Part shown: positions 27,305 to 35,801 of the stretch, piece by piece
Numbering within the stretch: the stretch's first letter is position 1
Layout: every line of letters starts with the position of its first letter
Assembly: GCA_963799245.1 (NCBI GenBank)
Contig: CAWCWN010000003.1
Span: 310,001 to 374,000 of the forward strand
Origin: CAWCWN01 sp963799245
Lineage (GTDB): Bacteria > Chloroflexota > Ktedonobacteria > Ktedonobacterales > Ktedonobacteraceae
Direction of reading: 5' to 3'
DNA: 64,000 nt
Position numbers and translations under genes: made by a program
Notes under the pieces: model-generated
Told to the model about the DNA's origin: nothing
What the model saw: only the letters and a program-made list of their open reading frames with translations
Databases searched by the model: none

Positions 27305-28453
27305 ATGGACTTTTCGCTCAATGAAGAGCAACTGGCAATTCGGGACACCTGTCGAGCTTTTGCCGAACAAGAAATCAAACCTGTTGCCGAAGAGTTGGAC
27401 CGCAGTGGCACGTTCCCCTATGACATCATACGCAAAATGGGCGAGCTGGGGCTGCTGGGGCTCCCTTTCCCCGAAGAGTACGGTGGAGCAGGGGCAGATT
27501 TCCTCTCCTACTGTATCGCCATCGAAGAGATTTCGCGCGGAGATACCTCCGTCGGCATCACCATGGAGGCCCATACCTCCCTGGGTGCCAGCCCCTTCTA
27601 CCTTTTCGGCAGCGAAGAACAGAAACAGCGCTACCTGATACCCCTGGCAAGTGGCCAGCAGCTGTGGGCCTTTGGCCTGACTGAACCCGAGGCCGGCTCC
27701 GATTCGGGCGGCACGCAGACGCGCGCCGTCCTGCGCGATGGTTTTTGGCATGTCAATGGTTCCAAAGCCTTTATAACCAATGCCGGCACGGACATGACCG
27801 CCGGCGTTACCATCACCGCCGCTACCGGCCTCCGCCCCGATGGACGCAAAGAGATCACCAACATCATCGTCCCAAAGAACACCCCAGGCTATAGCATCGC
27901 CAGCCCGTACAAAAAGATGGGCTGGCGCGCCTCGGACACGCGCCCGTTGAGCTTTGAAGATTGCGTTATCCCTGAGGGTGAGATCCTGGGCAGGCGTGGG
28001 GATGGCTTCAAACAGTTCATGTTCATCCTCGATGCCGGGCGCATCGCCATGGCGGCGCTCTCGGTTGGCCTGGCCCAGGCCTGCCTGGACGAGGCCCTGA
28101 GCTACGCCAGAGAACGCAAACAATTTGGCCAGCCCATCAGTACATTCCAGGCCACGCAATTCAAACTGGCGGATATGGATACCGAAATAGAGCTGGCACG
28201 TTTAATGTATTATAAGGCCGCCTGGCTGCACATGCAGGGCAGGCCCTTCGCCAGAGAGGCCTCCATGGCCAAGCTGTTCGCCTCCGAGAGCGCCAAACGC
28301 GCCGCTGACCAGGCCGTGCAGATCCACGGGGGCTATGGCTTTATGGACGAATATCCCGTCTCACGCTACTGGCGCAGCGTCAAAGTGAATGAAATCGGCG
28401 AAGGCACCAGCGAGGTACAGCGCATGGTCATCGCGAAACACCTCGGCTGCTGA
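27305..28453 (+). CDS. acyl-CoA dehydrogenase
   Basis: FAD-dependent enzyme of fatty-acid or branched-chain amino-acid breakdown. The 382-residue protein has the helical N-terminal domain (LNEEQLAIRDTCRAFAEQEI), the FAD/substrate strands FGLTEPEAGSDSGGTQTRA and GSKAFITNAGTDMTAGV, the YARERKQFGQPISTFQATQF helix and the C-terminal IHGGYGFMDEYPVSRYWRS with the usual QxxGGYGF pattern, followed by EIGEGTSEVQRMVIA. In this EGTSE motif the Glu is at the family catalytic position of short-chain enzymes. The DUF1003 gene follows 36 bases downstream. Confidence 0.9.
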   Translation: MDFSLNEEQLAIRDTCRAFAEQEIKPVAEELDRSGTFPYDIIRKMGELGLLGLPFPEEYGGAGADFLSYCIAIEEISRGDTSVGITMEAHTSLGASPFYLFGSEEQKQRYLIPLASGQQLWAFGLTEPEAGSDSGGTQTRAVLRDGFWHVNGSKAFITNAGTDMTAGVTITAATGLRPDGRKEITNIIVPKNTPGYSIASPYKKMGWRASDTRPLSFEDCVIPEGEILGRRGDGFKQFMFILDAGRIAMAALSVGLAQACLDEALSYARERKQFGQPISTFQATQFKLADMDTEIELARLMYYKAAWLHMQGRPFAREASMAKLFASESAKRAADQAVQIHGGYGFMDEYPVSRYWRSVKVNEIGEGTSEVQRMVIAKHLGC

Positions 28454-28489
28454 CCGATAGGCCAGAACTCAAGAGGAGAGACACTGCAT

Positions 28490-29137
28490 ATGGACGTTAC
28501 TCCCGGCGGCAAGGACGCGCTCGCGACACCGCCTCCACCTCACAACCACGCCGAAAGCTTTTCGCATATGTTCGATGGTATACGCGTCCTCTTCCCCAGG
28601 TACAAACACGATCACCCAGCCGTCATCAACGTCAACGAGGAGGCTGATAAAAAGCTGACACGAGGGCAAATAATTGCGGACAAAGTGGCTTCTACGGTCG
28701 GCAACTGGCCATTTATCATCATACAGAGCTTCATCCTGACGGCCTGGCTAGTATTGAATTCTCTGGCCTGGGTTTACAGATGGGACCCCTATCCTTTTAT
28801 ACTCTTGAATCTCGCATTAAGCTTCCAAGCGGCATACAGCGCGCCGTTCGTGATGATGTCCCAGAATCGCCAGTCTGAGAAGGACCGCCTGACGGCCCAG
28901 AACGACTACCTGACGGACTGTAAGGGAGAGGAGGAGGTGCGCAACATCATGGAGCACCTCGACCACCAGGACGCCGTCATCCTGCAGATCCTGCAGCGCA
29001 TGGAGACACAGCACAAGGAGGTCCTCTCCCACCTCAGCAGGCTCGACCCAGAGCTGGCCCGCAAGCTCGGCGTCGACATCCAGCAGCTCAGCGAGGAGGC
29101 CATCGAAGCCAGCAGGGATAATGGCGGCAACTCCTAG
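28490..29137 (+). CDS. DUF1003 membrane protein
   Basis: The 215-residue protein has two membrane helices (about residues 69-88 and 100-122, from IIIQSFILTAWLVLNSLAWV to FILLNLALSFQAAYSAPFVM), followed by the DUF1003 hallmark MMSQNRQSEKDRLTAQNDY. The C-terminus (about 140-215) is a charged helix. The family is sometimes described as CorA-like or as cyclic-nucleotide-binding relatives, but no transport function is proven. The family is the recognised part; function is unknown. Confidence 0.82.
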   Translation: MDVTPGGKDALATPPPPHNHAESFSHMFDGIRVLFPRYKHDHPAVINVNEEADKKLTRGQIIADKVASTVGNWPFIIIQSFILTAWLVLNSLAWVYRWDPYPFILLNLALSFQAAYSAPFVMMSQNRQSEKDRLTAQNDYLTDCKGEEEVRNIMEHLDHQDAVILQILQRMETQHKEVLSHLSRLDPELARKLGVDIQQLSEEAIEASRDNGGNS

Positions 29138-29183
29138 ACAACTTATAACTATTTAGAACTTTCTCTTTGCTTGGCCACCTGAC

Positions 29184-29221
29184 TCCGGGTTCGCGACCGG
29201 CGTTGATGACGCGAACCCGGA
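29184..29221. terminator. bidirectional terminator-like hairpin
   Basis: TCCGGGTTCGCG (29184-29195) and CGCGAACCCGGA (29210-29221) form a perfect twelve-bp stem with a 14-base loop in the 88-base gap between two convergent genes. No T-run on either side. Confidence 0.55.
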
Positions 29222-29225
29222 TATC

Positions 29226-30077
29226 CTAATAAGCGACGGCCATGCGCCCTTCAAGATAGCGCGCGAGCAGGGCGAGGGGATAGCAGATCGCGAAGTAGAT
29301 CATGGCCCCAAGAACATAGATGAACAACTTCTTGTTGGCGTCGATCAGGGGATTGGCAATGGAGTCGATTACAAGCTGTAATTCGATAACGGAGATTGTG
29401 GAGAGCAGGGCGGTGTCCTGCACAAGCGTAATAAAGTAATTGGTGAAGGGGGGGACGGTGATACGGATAGCCTGGGGCAGTACAATCTGGCGCATCGTCT
29501 GAGCCCCGCTCAGACCAAGGCTCAAGGCCGCCTCGCTCTGGCCCTTATCCACGGATTGGATCCCTGTGCGGAAGACCTCGGTCAGGTAGGCTCCGTAGTT
29601 AAAACTCAGGCCGATCACGCCCCAGAAAAAGGCTGTGAAGTTATCCGGAACCAGGCTGTTGCTCTGCAGCAGCGTCATAAACTGAAAGGCGGCCCCGTAG
29701 GGGTTAAAACCCGCCTGGGAGAGGACCACGCCAATACCAAAGTACCACATCAATAATTGCACAAGCAGAGGCGTGCCGCGTACGACCTCGACGTATGTCG
29801 TCGCCAGCCAGCGCACAGGCGCAAAACGTGAAAGGCGCCCCATCGCGCCCAGGAAACCCAGGATCATCGCGAGCACGATACAGATGAGCGTCAAAATAAT
29901 CGTGGTGGCGGCTCCCTGGAGCAGATAGGGCAGATCCAGGGCGATCGTATCGCGATAGGAGTAGAGGTAGTAGATAAAGCCCGCAACGGCGGCGGTCAGC
30001 AGCACATAGAAGATATAATCCAGGATGACCAGCCAGCTGCGCGGCCTGCGGGTAACTTCGGAGAGTGATTGCTGCAT
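29226..30077 (-). CDS. polar amino-acid ABC importer, permease 2
   Basis: Inner-membrane permease of a PAAT-type importer. In 283 residues there are about seven hydrophobic stretches, the His/Glu/Met-type permease signature TYVEVVRGTPLLVQLLMWYF and the coupling-loop EAA motif QSEAALSLGLSGAQTMRQIV followed by LPQAIRITVPPFTNYFITLV, which contacts the ATPase. Homologous to the neighbouring permease at 30119-30784. The gene is preceded by a CTTC simple repeat near its ribosome site. Its N-terminus is longer than usual (about 40 residues before the first permease core helix). Confidence 0.9.
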   Translation of the reverse strand: MQQSLSEVTRRPRSWLVILDYIFYVLLTAAVAGFIYYLYSYRDTIALDLPYLLQGAATTIILTLICIVLAMILGFLGAMGRLSRFAPVRWLATTYVEVVRGTPLLVQLLMWYFGIGVVLSQAGFNPYGAAFQFMTLLQSNSLVPDNFTAFFWGVIGLSFNYGAYLTEVFRTGIQSVDKGQSEAALSLGLSGAQTMRQIVLPQAIRITVPPFTNYFITLVQDTALLSTISVIELQLVIDSIANPLIDANKKLFIYVLGAMIYFAICYPLALLARYLEGRMAVAY

Positions 30078-30090
30078 AGACGTTTTCTTT

Positions 30091-30110
30091 CTTCCTTCCT
30101 TCCTTCCTTC
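30091..30110 (-). repeat. tetranucleotide repeat at a ribosome site
   Basis: Five perfect CTTC units (GAAG on the coding strand) lie between the two permease genes, 14 bases upstream of the ATG at 30077. They form the purine-rich Shine-Dalgarno region, so gain or loss of a unit would alter translation efficiency. Confidence 0.6.
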
Positions 30111-30118
30111 TCCTTTAG

Positions 30119-30784
30119 CTACAGAGCCGCGCGCAGGCGATTTTCATAGTAGCGAGCGATATAGGACGTTGGCAGGCTGAGACAGAGGTAGAGAATCATG
30201 GCCAGCGCGTAGAGGGGCAGGGGATTGCTGCCATTGCGCGAGACCCAGTAATCGAGCGTCGACGTGATCTCGGTGCCGGAAATGACGCTCACGATGGCCA
30301 AATCTTTGAGCATATAGATAAAATCATTCACGAAGGGAGGAATCATCAAGGGTATGGCCTGCGGCAGGACGATACGGAAGAAGTTCTGGCCCTGGCTGAG
30401 ACCCAGTGAGAGCGCGGCCTCGCTCTGCCCACGCTCAACTGAGAGGAAACCGGCGCGGTACACTTCTGCCTCATAGGCGGCGTAGTTGAATGTCAACACG
30501 GCGATGCCGGCCACCCAGGCATTATCCAGGTAGGACAGGTTGTAATTGACAAGGATGGCTCCTATGCCATAATAGAGCAGAAAAATCTGCGTAATGATCG
30601 GCGTACTGCGCCAGATTTCGATATATATGTTGGCAGGCGTGCTCAGCCAGACGAAATGTGAGCTCTTCATCAGCGCAAGCAGCAGCCCGAGAAGCAGAGC
30701 CAGCGGGAAAGACGCGACACAATAGATGATTGTGTTCAAAGCGCCATGCAGAAAAGCAGGCAGGGCCTGTATAAATAGACTCAT
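30119..30784 (-). CDS. polar amino-acid ABC importer, permease 1
   Basis: The 221-residue protein starts at ATG 30784, preceded by AAAGGA; a longer frame to 30853 adds 23 residues without support. It has five hydrophobic helices, IYIEIWRSTPIITQIFLLYY as the permease signature and the coupling EAA motif QSEAALSLGLSQGQNFFRIV with LPQAIPLMIPPFVNDFIYML. The two permeases are close paralogues, so the channel is a heterodimer. The substrate is an amino acid, probably polar, from family membership only. Confidence 0.9.
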   Translation of the reverse strand: MSLFIQALPAFLHGALNTIIYCVASFPLALLLGLLLALMKSSHFVWLSTPANIYIEIWRSTPIITQIFLLYYGIGAILVNYNLSYLDNAWVAGIAVLTFNYAAYEAEVYRAGFLSVERGQSEAALSLGLSQGQNFFRIVLPQAIPLMIPPFVNDFIYMLKDLAIVSVISGTEITSTLDYWVSRNGSNPLPLYALAMILYLCLSLPTSYIARYYENRLRAAL

Positions 30785-30955
30785 ACGTGCGTCCTTTATA
30801 AATGCTTTGCGTCCCTGGCAGCGGGATGCTCCATAGCGGTCAAGAAAGCGCAACGTAGGCCCAGCCTTACGCCAGGGCCTACTTCACACCCACGAGAATC
30901 TTCCCTGCGCGACAGGTATGCCGGCGACCACAGGCATGGCAGGCTCTAGAACCTG

Positions 30956-31888
30956 CTAGACGATACCAATCTGGGCCTGCTGATCGTTCCACAAACTCCA
31001 CTCCTGGTAAATCCTCTTCAGCGTGCCATCCTTCTTGAGCGTGGCAATAGCCTGGTTGATCTCGGGTAAAAGCAGCGCGGTATTGGGATTACTCTTGTTG
31101 AAGCCAATAACATACACGTCAGAAGCGAGGGGCTTACCGATGGCCTTCAGCGCAGGATCTTTGGTGCCGCCCGGGCCAGCCCCCTCGGCAAAGTAGGTCA
31201 CGACTGGCAGGTCGATTAAGACGGCATCGAGTTTGTGCTGCTTGAGGTCATCAAAAGGCAGGTCGCTGTCGTAGAGCTTGACAGTGATCTTGGGATCGGT
31301 AGCCATAACGTCGGCCGCTTTGTAGCCAGTGCCAGTTCCCACATTCAGGCCATCCAGGAAGCTCAAAGGTAGATTACTGCTCGCGCTATACGAGCTAAAA
31401 CGCGGATCGCTTGAGCGCACCACGATCTGCTGGCCGTAGCGATAATAGGGGTCAGAGAAGAGCTCAGTTTTCTGGCGATCGCTCGTAATCTCCCAGCCGT
31501 TGAGGACGAAATCAAACTGGTTGGCCAGCAGCGCCTGCTCCATGACGCCGTAGTCGGTCTCTACCTGCTTAGGCCTGACGCCCATGAGGTTAGCCATGGC
31601 GGCCGCGATTTCAGCCTCAAAACCGATAAGCTTGCTGGGATTGGCGGGATCTTTAAATACATAGGGGGCGCCATCCTCAGAGGTGGATCCCCACTGCATC
31701 ACACCGGGTACCTTGAGGCCCTTGCTGGCTATGGTTGTGGTACCTGGGGTCGACGATGAGCCGGCAGTCGTAGAAACATTGCCACCGCAGGCAGCGAGAA
31801 TAGATTCCAGGCTGCCAGCTGTGATAAGCAGGCCGCCTGCCTGGCCGGCGCGTTTCAAAAAGGTGCGTCTATCTAATTCCAGGTCCAT
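30956..31888 (-). CDS. amino-acid-binding lipoprotein with Tat signal
   Basis: The periplasm-side receptor of the importer (SBP_bac_3 family). The N-terminus has a twin-arginine motif RRTFLKRAG and a lipobox ending in ILAACGG (Cys34), so export is through Tat with lipid anchoring. The mature part shows the two-lobe binding-protein features VMQWGSTSEDGAPYVFKD, IGFEAEIAAAMANLMGVRPK and QALLANQFDFVLNGWEITSD. The use of Tat rather than Sec for a binding protein is less common but is known in this kind of bacteria. It is located between the ATPase gene and the first permease. Confidence 0.88.
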   Translation of the reverse strand: MDLELDRRTFLKRAGQAGGLLITAGSLESILAACGGNVSTTAGSSSTPGTTTIASKGLKVPGVMQWGSTSEDGAPYVFKDPANPSKLIGFEAEIAAAMANLMGVRPKQVETDYGVMEQALLANQFDFVLNGWEITSDRQKTELFSDPYYRYGQQIVVRSSDPRFSSYSASSNLPLSFLDGLNVGTGTGYKAADVMATDPKITVKLYDSDLPFDDLKQHKLDAVLIDLPVVTYFAEGAGPGGTKDPALKAIGKPLASDVYVIGFNKSNPNTALLLPEINQAIATLKKDGTLKRIYQEWSLWNDQQAQIGIV

Positions 31889-31944
31889 GATGTAAAGTGC
31901 CTTTCTGATCTGACGATCTCTAATAAAATAAGGTCTATGCCGAT

Positions 31945-32778
31945 CTATGGTAACACAGAGAGCACACGCTCCAGGAATACCTGCGTACGCTTCTCCCTGG
32001 GATGTGTAAATATTTCTTCTGGATCGCCCTGTTCGACAATCAGGCCATCAGACATGAAAACCACCCGGTCAGATACATCGCGTGCAAACTGCATCTCATG
32101 CGTCACAACCACCATGGTACTGCCCTCGTAGGCCAGGTCCTTCATCACTTTTAGCACCTCGCCTACCAGCTCCGGGTCAAGCGCAGAGGTGGGTTCATCA
32201 AAGAGCAGAGCCCGTGGCTGCATTGCCAGGGCACGCGCGATGGCCACGCGCTGCTTCTGCCCGCCAGAGAGGCGATTAGGATACACATCACGTTTCTCGG
32301 CCAGGCCCACCTTGGCCAGCAACCTCTCACCGAGGGCGATGGCCTCGGCCTTCGGCATTTTACGCACAAGCAGGGGAGCCTCAATGACATTCCGCAGGAC
32401 GGTCATGTGGGGAAATAAATTAAAATTCTGGAAAACCATGCCGAGTTCGCGCCGGATAGGGCTGAGCTGTTTTATGGACATACCGGGGTCCAGCTTATGG
32501 CCATGAATGACAACCTCCCCGCTACTGGCTTTCTCCAGGCCGTTGAGGCAGCGGATCAAGGTACTTTTGCCGGACCCACTGGGACCTATCAGAGCAACAA
32601 CTTCGCGTTTGCGCACCTCGAAATCGATATCCTTGAGGACATGCTTATCGCCAAAAAACTTGTTGAGCTGCGTGGCGCGAATAATCACCTCATCTTCAAC
32701 AACGTTGATTGGCGACAGCGAGGAGTCAGAAGCAGCGACTATGAGCATCTCATCAGGTATACTCTGATCGGAGTCCAT
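31945..32778 (-). CDS. amino-acid ABC importer, ATP-binding protein
   Basis: This cytoplasmic ATPase powers the importer. In 277 residues the ABC core has Walker [12 protein letters not shown]-loop [10 protein letters not shown], signature [15 protein letters not shown], Walker [15 protein letters not shown] and switch His in [15 protein letters not shown]. The length is slightly above GlnQ/HisP proteins because of an N-terminal tail of about 25 residues. It is the first gene of the minus-strand order ATPase, binding protein, permease, permease. AAGGAGG lies just before the ATG at 32778. Confidence 0.93.
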   Translation of the reverse strand: MDSDQSIPDEMLIVAASDSSLSPINVVEDEVIIRATQLNKFFGDKHVLKDIDFEVRKREVVALIGPSGSGKSTLIRCLNGLEKASSGEVVIHGHKLDPGMSIKQLSPIRRELGMVFQNFNLFPHMTVLRNVIEAPLLVRKMPKAEAIALGERLLAKVGLAEKRDVYPNRLSGGQKQRVAIARALAMQPRALLFDEPTSALDPELVGEVLKVMKDLAYEGSTMVVVTHEMQFARDVSDRVVFMSDGLIVEQGDPEEIFTHPREKRTQVFLERVLSVLP

Positions 32779-32953
32779 CAGAACCTCCTTATGCTTGCTG
32801 CATGCTTAGGCCTGGCAGGCGAGAGTAACAATCATGCAGTTTGAATATCGACATCAAGTATAGCCAGCATCCTAAAGTGTGTCAAGCATTGTCACAAGGA
32901 GCTTCACGCGCGTCTATGGCATGGTATACCGGTAGATAGCACGTTGCGCAATA

Positions 32954-32992
32954 TAAAAAAAGGTCGGCAGCCATAGGACTCGCCGACCTTTT
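32954..32992 (-). terminator. rho-independent terminator of the KGG gene
   Basis: AAAAGGTCGGC (32958-32968) and GCCGACCTTTT (32982-32992) form an eleven-bp stem; on the minus strand seven U follow the stem. Just after the stop of the KGG-repeat gene at 33006. Confidence 0.8.
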
Positions 32993-33005
32993 ACCTTTTG
33001 CTACA

Positions 33006-33203
33006 CTACGCCTGAATACCGCTCTTTGGGCGACGGCGGCTGATAGAACCACCTTTGCGTCCTGCGGCCTGCGCCTCTTCACTTGTCCACTTATGAGCAG
33101 TGCCCATAGCGTGAGCAGCTTTTCCGCCTTTACTTGCAATTTCGCGCTTCTTGTCCGAGCTCATTGATGCAAAACCGCGGCCTCGACCTTTTTGAGATTG
33201 CAC
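33006..33203 (-). CDS. KGG-repeat general stress protein (YciG/con-10 type)
   Basis: A 65-residue basic, disordered protein with the repeats ASKGGKAAHAMG and AGRKGGSISR and a GRGRGFASM start, as in stress-induced KGG proteins from bacteria to fungi (Con-10). Their role is thought to be protection during stress or dormancy. The start is GTG at 33203 with AAGGAGA eight bases upstream. The gene is monocistronic, with a strong terminator. Confidence 0.8.
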   Translation of the reverse strand: MQSQKGRGRGFASMSSDKKREIASKGGKAAHAMGTAHKWTSEEAQAAGRKGGSISRRRPKSGIQA

Positions 33204-33568
33204 TGTTGGTTCTCCTTTGCAATAATGGTTTCACTTTTGAAGTATTGACTCACATTTTACATATAGTTACTCACCCTGGCACAGGCTTTCGCTATAGAGA
33301 CTGTTATGAACGTTCCCTGTTCGCCGACCCGCCTTTCTGGCAGTGGTTATTAGATCTCATAAATTAAGCATAACAGGCCATCCAACCAGACACAAGTCAA
33401 CAATAAATAATATCAGCGTTCTCTCAGCTAGACTCAGCTTAAGTTAAGGAAATGCTGAGTCTAGCCTGGAGAACGTCGCTGGGAAAGGCGTTATGTGGCG
33501 ACTGAAGCGTATTGAAGGGGATCGGGGAAATATATACGGGCGGCCTTCCAGTTTCCCAGCTGGTGAAT
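33204..33568. other. intergenic region with a long palindrome
   Basis: About 365 bases. It contains the promoter region of the KGG gene and, at 33417-33475, a long imperfect palindrome described separately. A small plus-strand frame (33134-33367) overlaps the KGG gene and is not believable. Confidence 0.35.
33417..33475. repeat. long imperfect palindrome (REP-like or terminator)
   Basis: Outer arms CGTTCTC (33417-33423) and GAGAACG (33469-33475), a 3x3 internal loop, then inner arms GCTAGACTCAGC (33427-33438) and GCTGAGTCTAGC (33454-33465) around a 15-base loop. Nineteen paired bases in total. It lies beyond the stop of the response regulator; no T-run, so it may be a REP-like element or mRNA stabiliser. 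Confidence 0.5.
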
Positions 33569-33967
33569 TTAATGATCCAGCCTGGTGCCGGGTCGAACGA
33601 GCCTGGTGACAAGTTGCACAACCTCATCCACGGCAAACGGCTTCTCGAGCAACACAACTTTGAGAGGTTGCAGCTCAGCCATATCGTTAACGGCCACGGC
33701 GGTTGTCAAGATAATGGGGAGAGCATCAAATACCGGGTTAGCGCGTAGTTTACGTATAACCCCTGTACCAGGCGTTGAGCCAGATAAGCGCCAGTCGACT
33801 ATCAGCAGGTCTATGGGGATGGCGGCCTCTTGCTGGGAGGCTGCAAAAAGAGCGTTCAAGCATGCATCGGCGTTCGCGTAAATCACGACAGTATGCCCTT
33901 CACCCTGCAAAACAAGGCGCAGCATTTCCTGGATGGCGGTGTCGTCTTCAAGCAAGCCAATTCGCAT
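33569..33967 (-). CDS. stand-alone response-regulator receiver protein
   Basis: A 132-residue receiver domain without output domain. The acidic pocket is Asp8-Asp9 (LLEDDT), the phosphoacceptor Asp58 in LLIVDWRLSG, a Thr in IILTTAVAV and the conserved Lys in LLEKPFAVDEV. It follows the histidine kinase at 34090-35601 on the same strand by 122 bases and is its likely partner. With no DNA-binding domain it probably works through phosphotransfer or protein contact. Confidence 0.85.
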   Translation of the reverse strand: MRIGLLEDDTAIQEMLRLVLQGEGHTVVIYANADACLNALFAASQQEAAIPIDLLIVDWRLSGSTPGTGVIRKLRANPVFDALPIILTTAVAVNDMAELQPLKVVLLEKPFAVDEVVQLVTRLVRPGTRLDH

Positions 33968-34089
33968 TGCTACTCCCTCTCCCTCATAAATTCAGGTCTC
34001 AGGGAGACTATAGCAAACACGACAGTATTTAGCAAGCCCTCATAGAGACCACCCCGGGTTATTGCGCAAGTCTCCTTTTTGTAAGGGCG

Positions 34090-35601
34090 TCAAGGTATGG
34101 ATGCAGGTGCGTGGCTCGAAGTTGCGGCTCCTGCGGCCAGCATAACGGGAAGCGAGAAGGTTACGCTGGTCCCTACGCCGGCGCTGCTGGCTAAGATAAT
34201 GCTTCCCTGCATAGCCTCAACGAGTTTATAGGTGATGTAGAGCCCCAGGCCCGCGCCGGGTACATCGCTGGCGCGAGGATGTTCCAGGCGGCTAAAAGGC
34301 TTGAACAGCTGAGCATGTTGAGCGGAGGAAATACCTATGCCACGATCACGCACCGTAACATACACCATCGGAGGCTCTGATGGAGCAACAACAGCCTGCT
34401 CCGCGGGTGGCATTCTCCCGGGAACACAGAGATCATAGGCTTCTAAGAGGGGAGGGCGGGGGGCCACTATTATTTCGATAAGGCCACCATCAGGAGAATA
34501 TTTTACCGCATTCTCCAGCAGGTTCACGAGCACCTGTCGCACCCGGTCGGGATCAGACCAGGTCAGAAGCAGGTCGGGAGCGGGCCTGCACTCAAGCGTA
34601 TATCGTTCGGGATATTGCTGGTCTACGCGCTGTTGAATAAGCTGGACAACGCGCCGGCACAGCGCGGCCAGATCGACCTCCTGCGGGCGCAGCGAGAGAC
34701 GGCCGGCATGAATGCGCGTGACATCCAGCAGGTCGCTAATAAGTACCTCCAGGTGGCTGGTCTGCTCCATGATGATATCGAGGTACTCCCGCTGGCGCAG
34801 CGGGGTCATTTCCACCTGGTCACCTTCCCGGTGAGCGGCGCCCCTGTCGGCCTTCTCATCACCCTTGCCGGCGCCTTCCAGACGATTATCGGCCATACCA
34901 TAGGTCTGTAAAAGGACCGCATAGCCCTTGATAACCGTGAGCGGTGTCCGCAACTCATGGCTCACCATGGCTATAAATTCGTTTTTCAGGCGATCCAATT
35001 CCAGGCGTTGTCGCTCCAGGGTGACATCTTCCAACGTATCCACATTACCGGCAGGCTGGCGCAGAGCCTGGGCGCTCAACGCTCTGGCGCGGCTATCCCT
35101 TTGTGAGGTTCTTTCAACGCTCGCTCTAAAATTGGGGTAGAAAGGCACCGCACACATAGTCCGCAGTACCCTCTCCAGATCACGCGCCACGCTCGGCACA
35201 TACTGGCGCAGTAACAGGCGCTCGCCGTAGTGGAAGGCGCCGGGCCGGGCATCGGCCAGAGCTATGAAACCCAGCACCCCGGCAGGCCGCTCGAGGGGAA
35301 CGATTACTACGCTCTGGATGTTAGCGCCTGGAATTGCCAGGGAACTGGCAGTAATGCTTTGCATACGTCCTGACTCAATAGCGAGATCGGAGCGCGCGCG
35401 TACCTGTTCGTTTTGCAAGAGATCAAATTCAGCGTGTGGGCCAGCGTAAGCTACGGCATCATAGCCGCCAGAAAACAGTAAGTCCAGCAGAGGGTGACGT
35501 AATGCCGCTTCCTGACACCCCAGAAAAACATACGCCGCGCCACAGCCAACCAGGTTACACATCTGTTGAGCCACACGTTTAAATTGAGCTTCTACCGGCA
35601 C
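34090..35601 (-). CDS. GAF-domain sensor histidine kinase
   Basis: A cytoplasmic kinase of 503 residues with no membrane helices. The N-terminus to about residue 160 is GAF-like (VVIVPLERPAGVLGFIALAD). Then comes the HisKA domain with NEFIAMVSHELRTPLTVIKG (phospho-His), interrupted by a charged insert with many Arg/Lys/Glu (about 240-270), and a HATPase with N-box VLVNLLENAVKYSP, G1 VRDRGIGISS and G2 GAGLGLYITYKL. Start is GTG at 35601 with GGGAGG six bases ahead; the TTG at 35625 has no site. It pairs with the receiver gene downstream. The signal sensed is not known. Confidence 0.88.
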   Translation of the reverse strand: MPVEAQFKRVAQQMCNLVGCGAAYVFLGCQEAALRHPLLDLLFSGGYDAVAYAGPHAEFDLLQNEQVRARSDLAIESGRMQSITASSLAIPGANIQSVVIVPLERPAGVLGFIALADARPGAFHYGERLLLRQYVPSVARDLERVLRTMCAVPFYPNFRASVERTSQRDSRARALSAQALRQPAGNVDTLEDVTLERQRLELDRLKNEFIAMVSHELRTPLTVIKGYAVLLQTYGMADNRLEGAGKGDEKADRGAAHREGDQVEMTPLRQREYLDIIMEQTSHLEVLISDLLDVTRIHAGRLSLRPQEVDLAALCRRVVQLIQQRVDQQYPERYTLECRPAPDLLLTWSDPDRVRQVLVNLLENAVKYSPDGGLIEIIVAPRPPLLEAYDLCVPGRMPPAEQAVVAPSEPPMVYVTVRDRGIGISSAQHAQLFKPFSRLEHPRASDVPGAGLGLYITYKLVEAMQGSIILASSAGVGTSVTFSLPVMLAAGAATSSHAPASIP

Positions 35602-35801
35602 GCTGTACCTCCCACCCTCACGCAATAGGACTTCAATTCTAGTATATGCCAGTTCCCAACAAGCAGGAGGTTATAGCCAAGCTCACCTTCACTCTTGACC
35701 AGCAGGACAGAGAACTGTACAATGTGCCAGTACACTTAAACATATTTATCAGCGTGCGGATGGGCTTTTAGCACATTTCGCATTAAAAGGATAGAAGCTG
35801 T

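Noticed and set aside
27260..28159. Minus-strand frame of 299 residues inside the acyl-CoA dehydrogenase
   Set aside because: Antisense shadow with unlikely composition.
33134..33367. Plus-strand frame of 77 residues
   Set aside because: Overlaps the KGG gene start and ribosome site; Cys/Phe-rich and not convincing.
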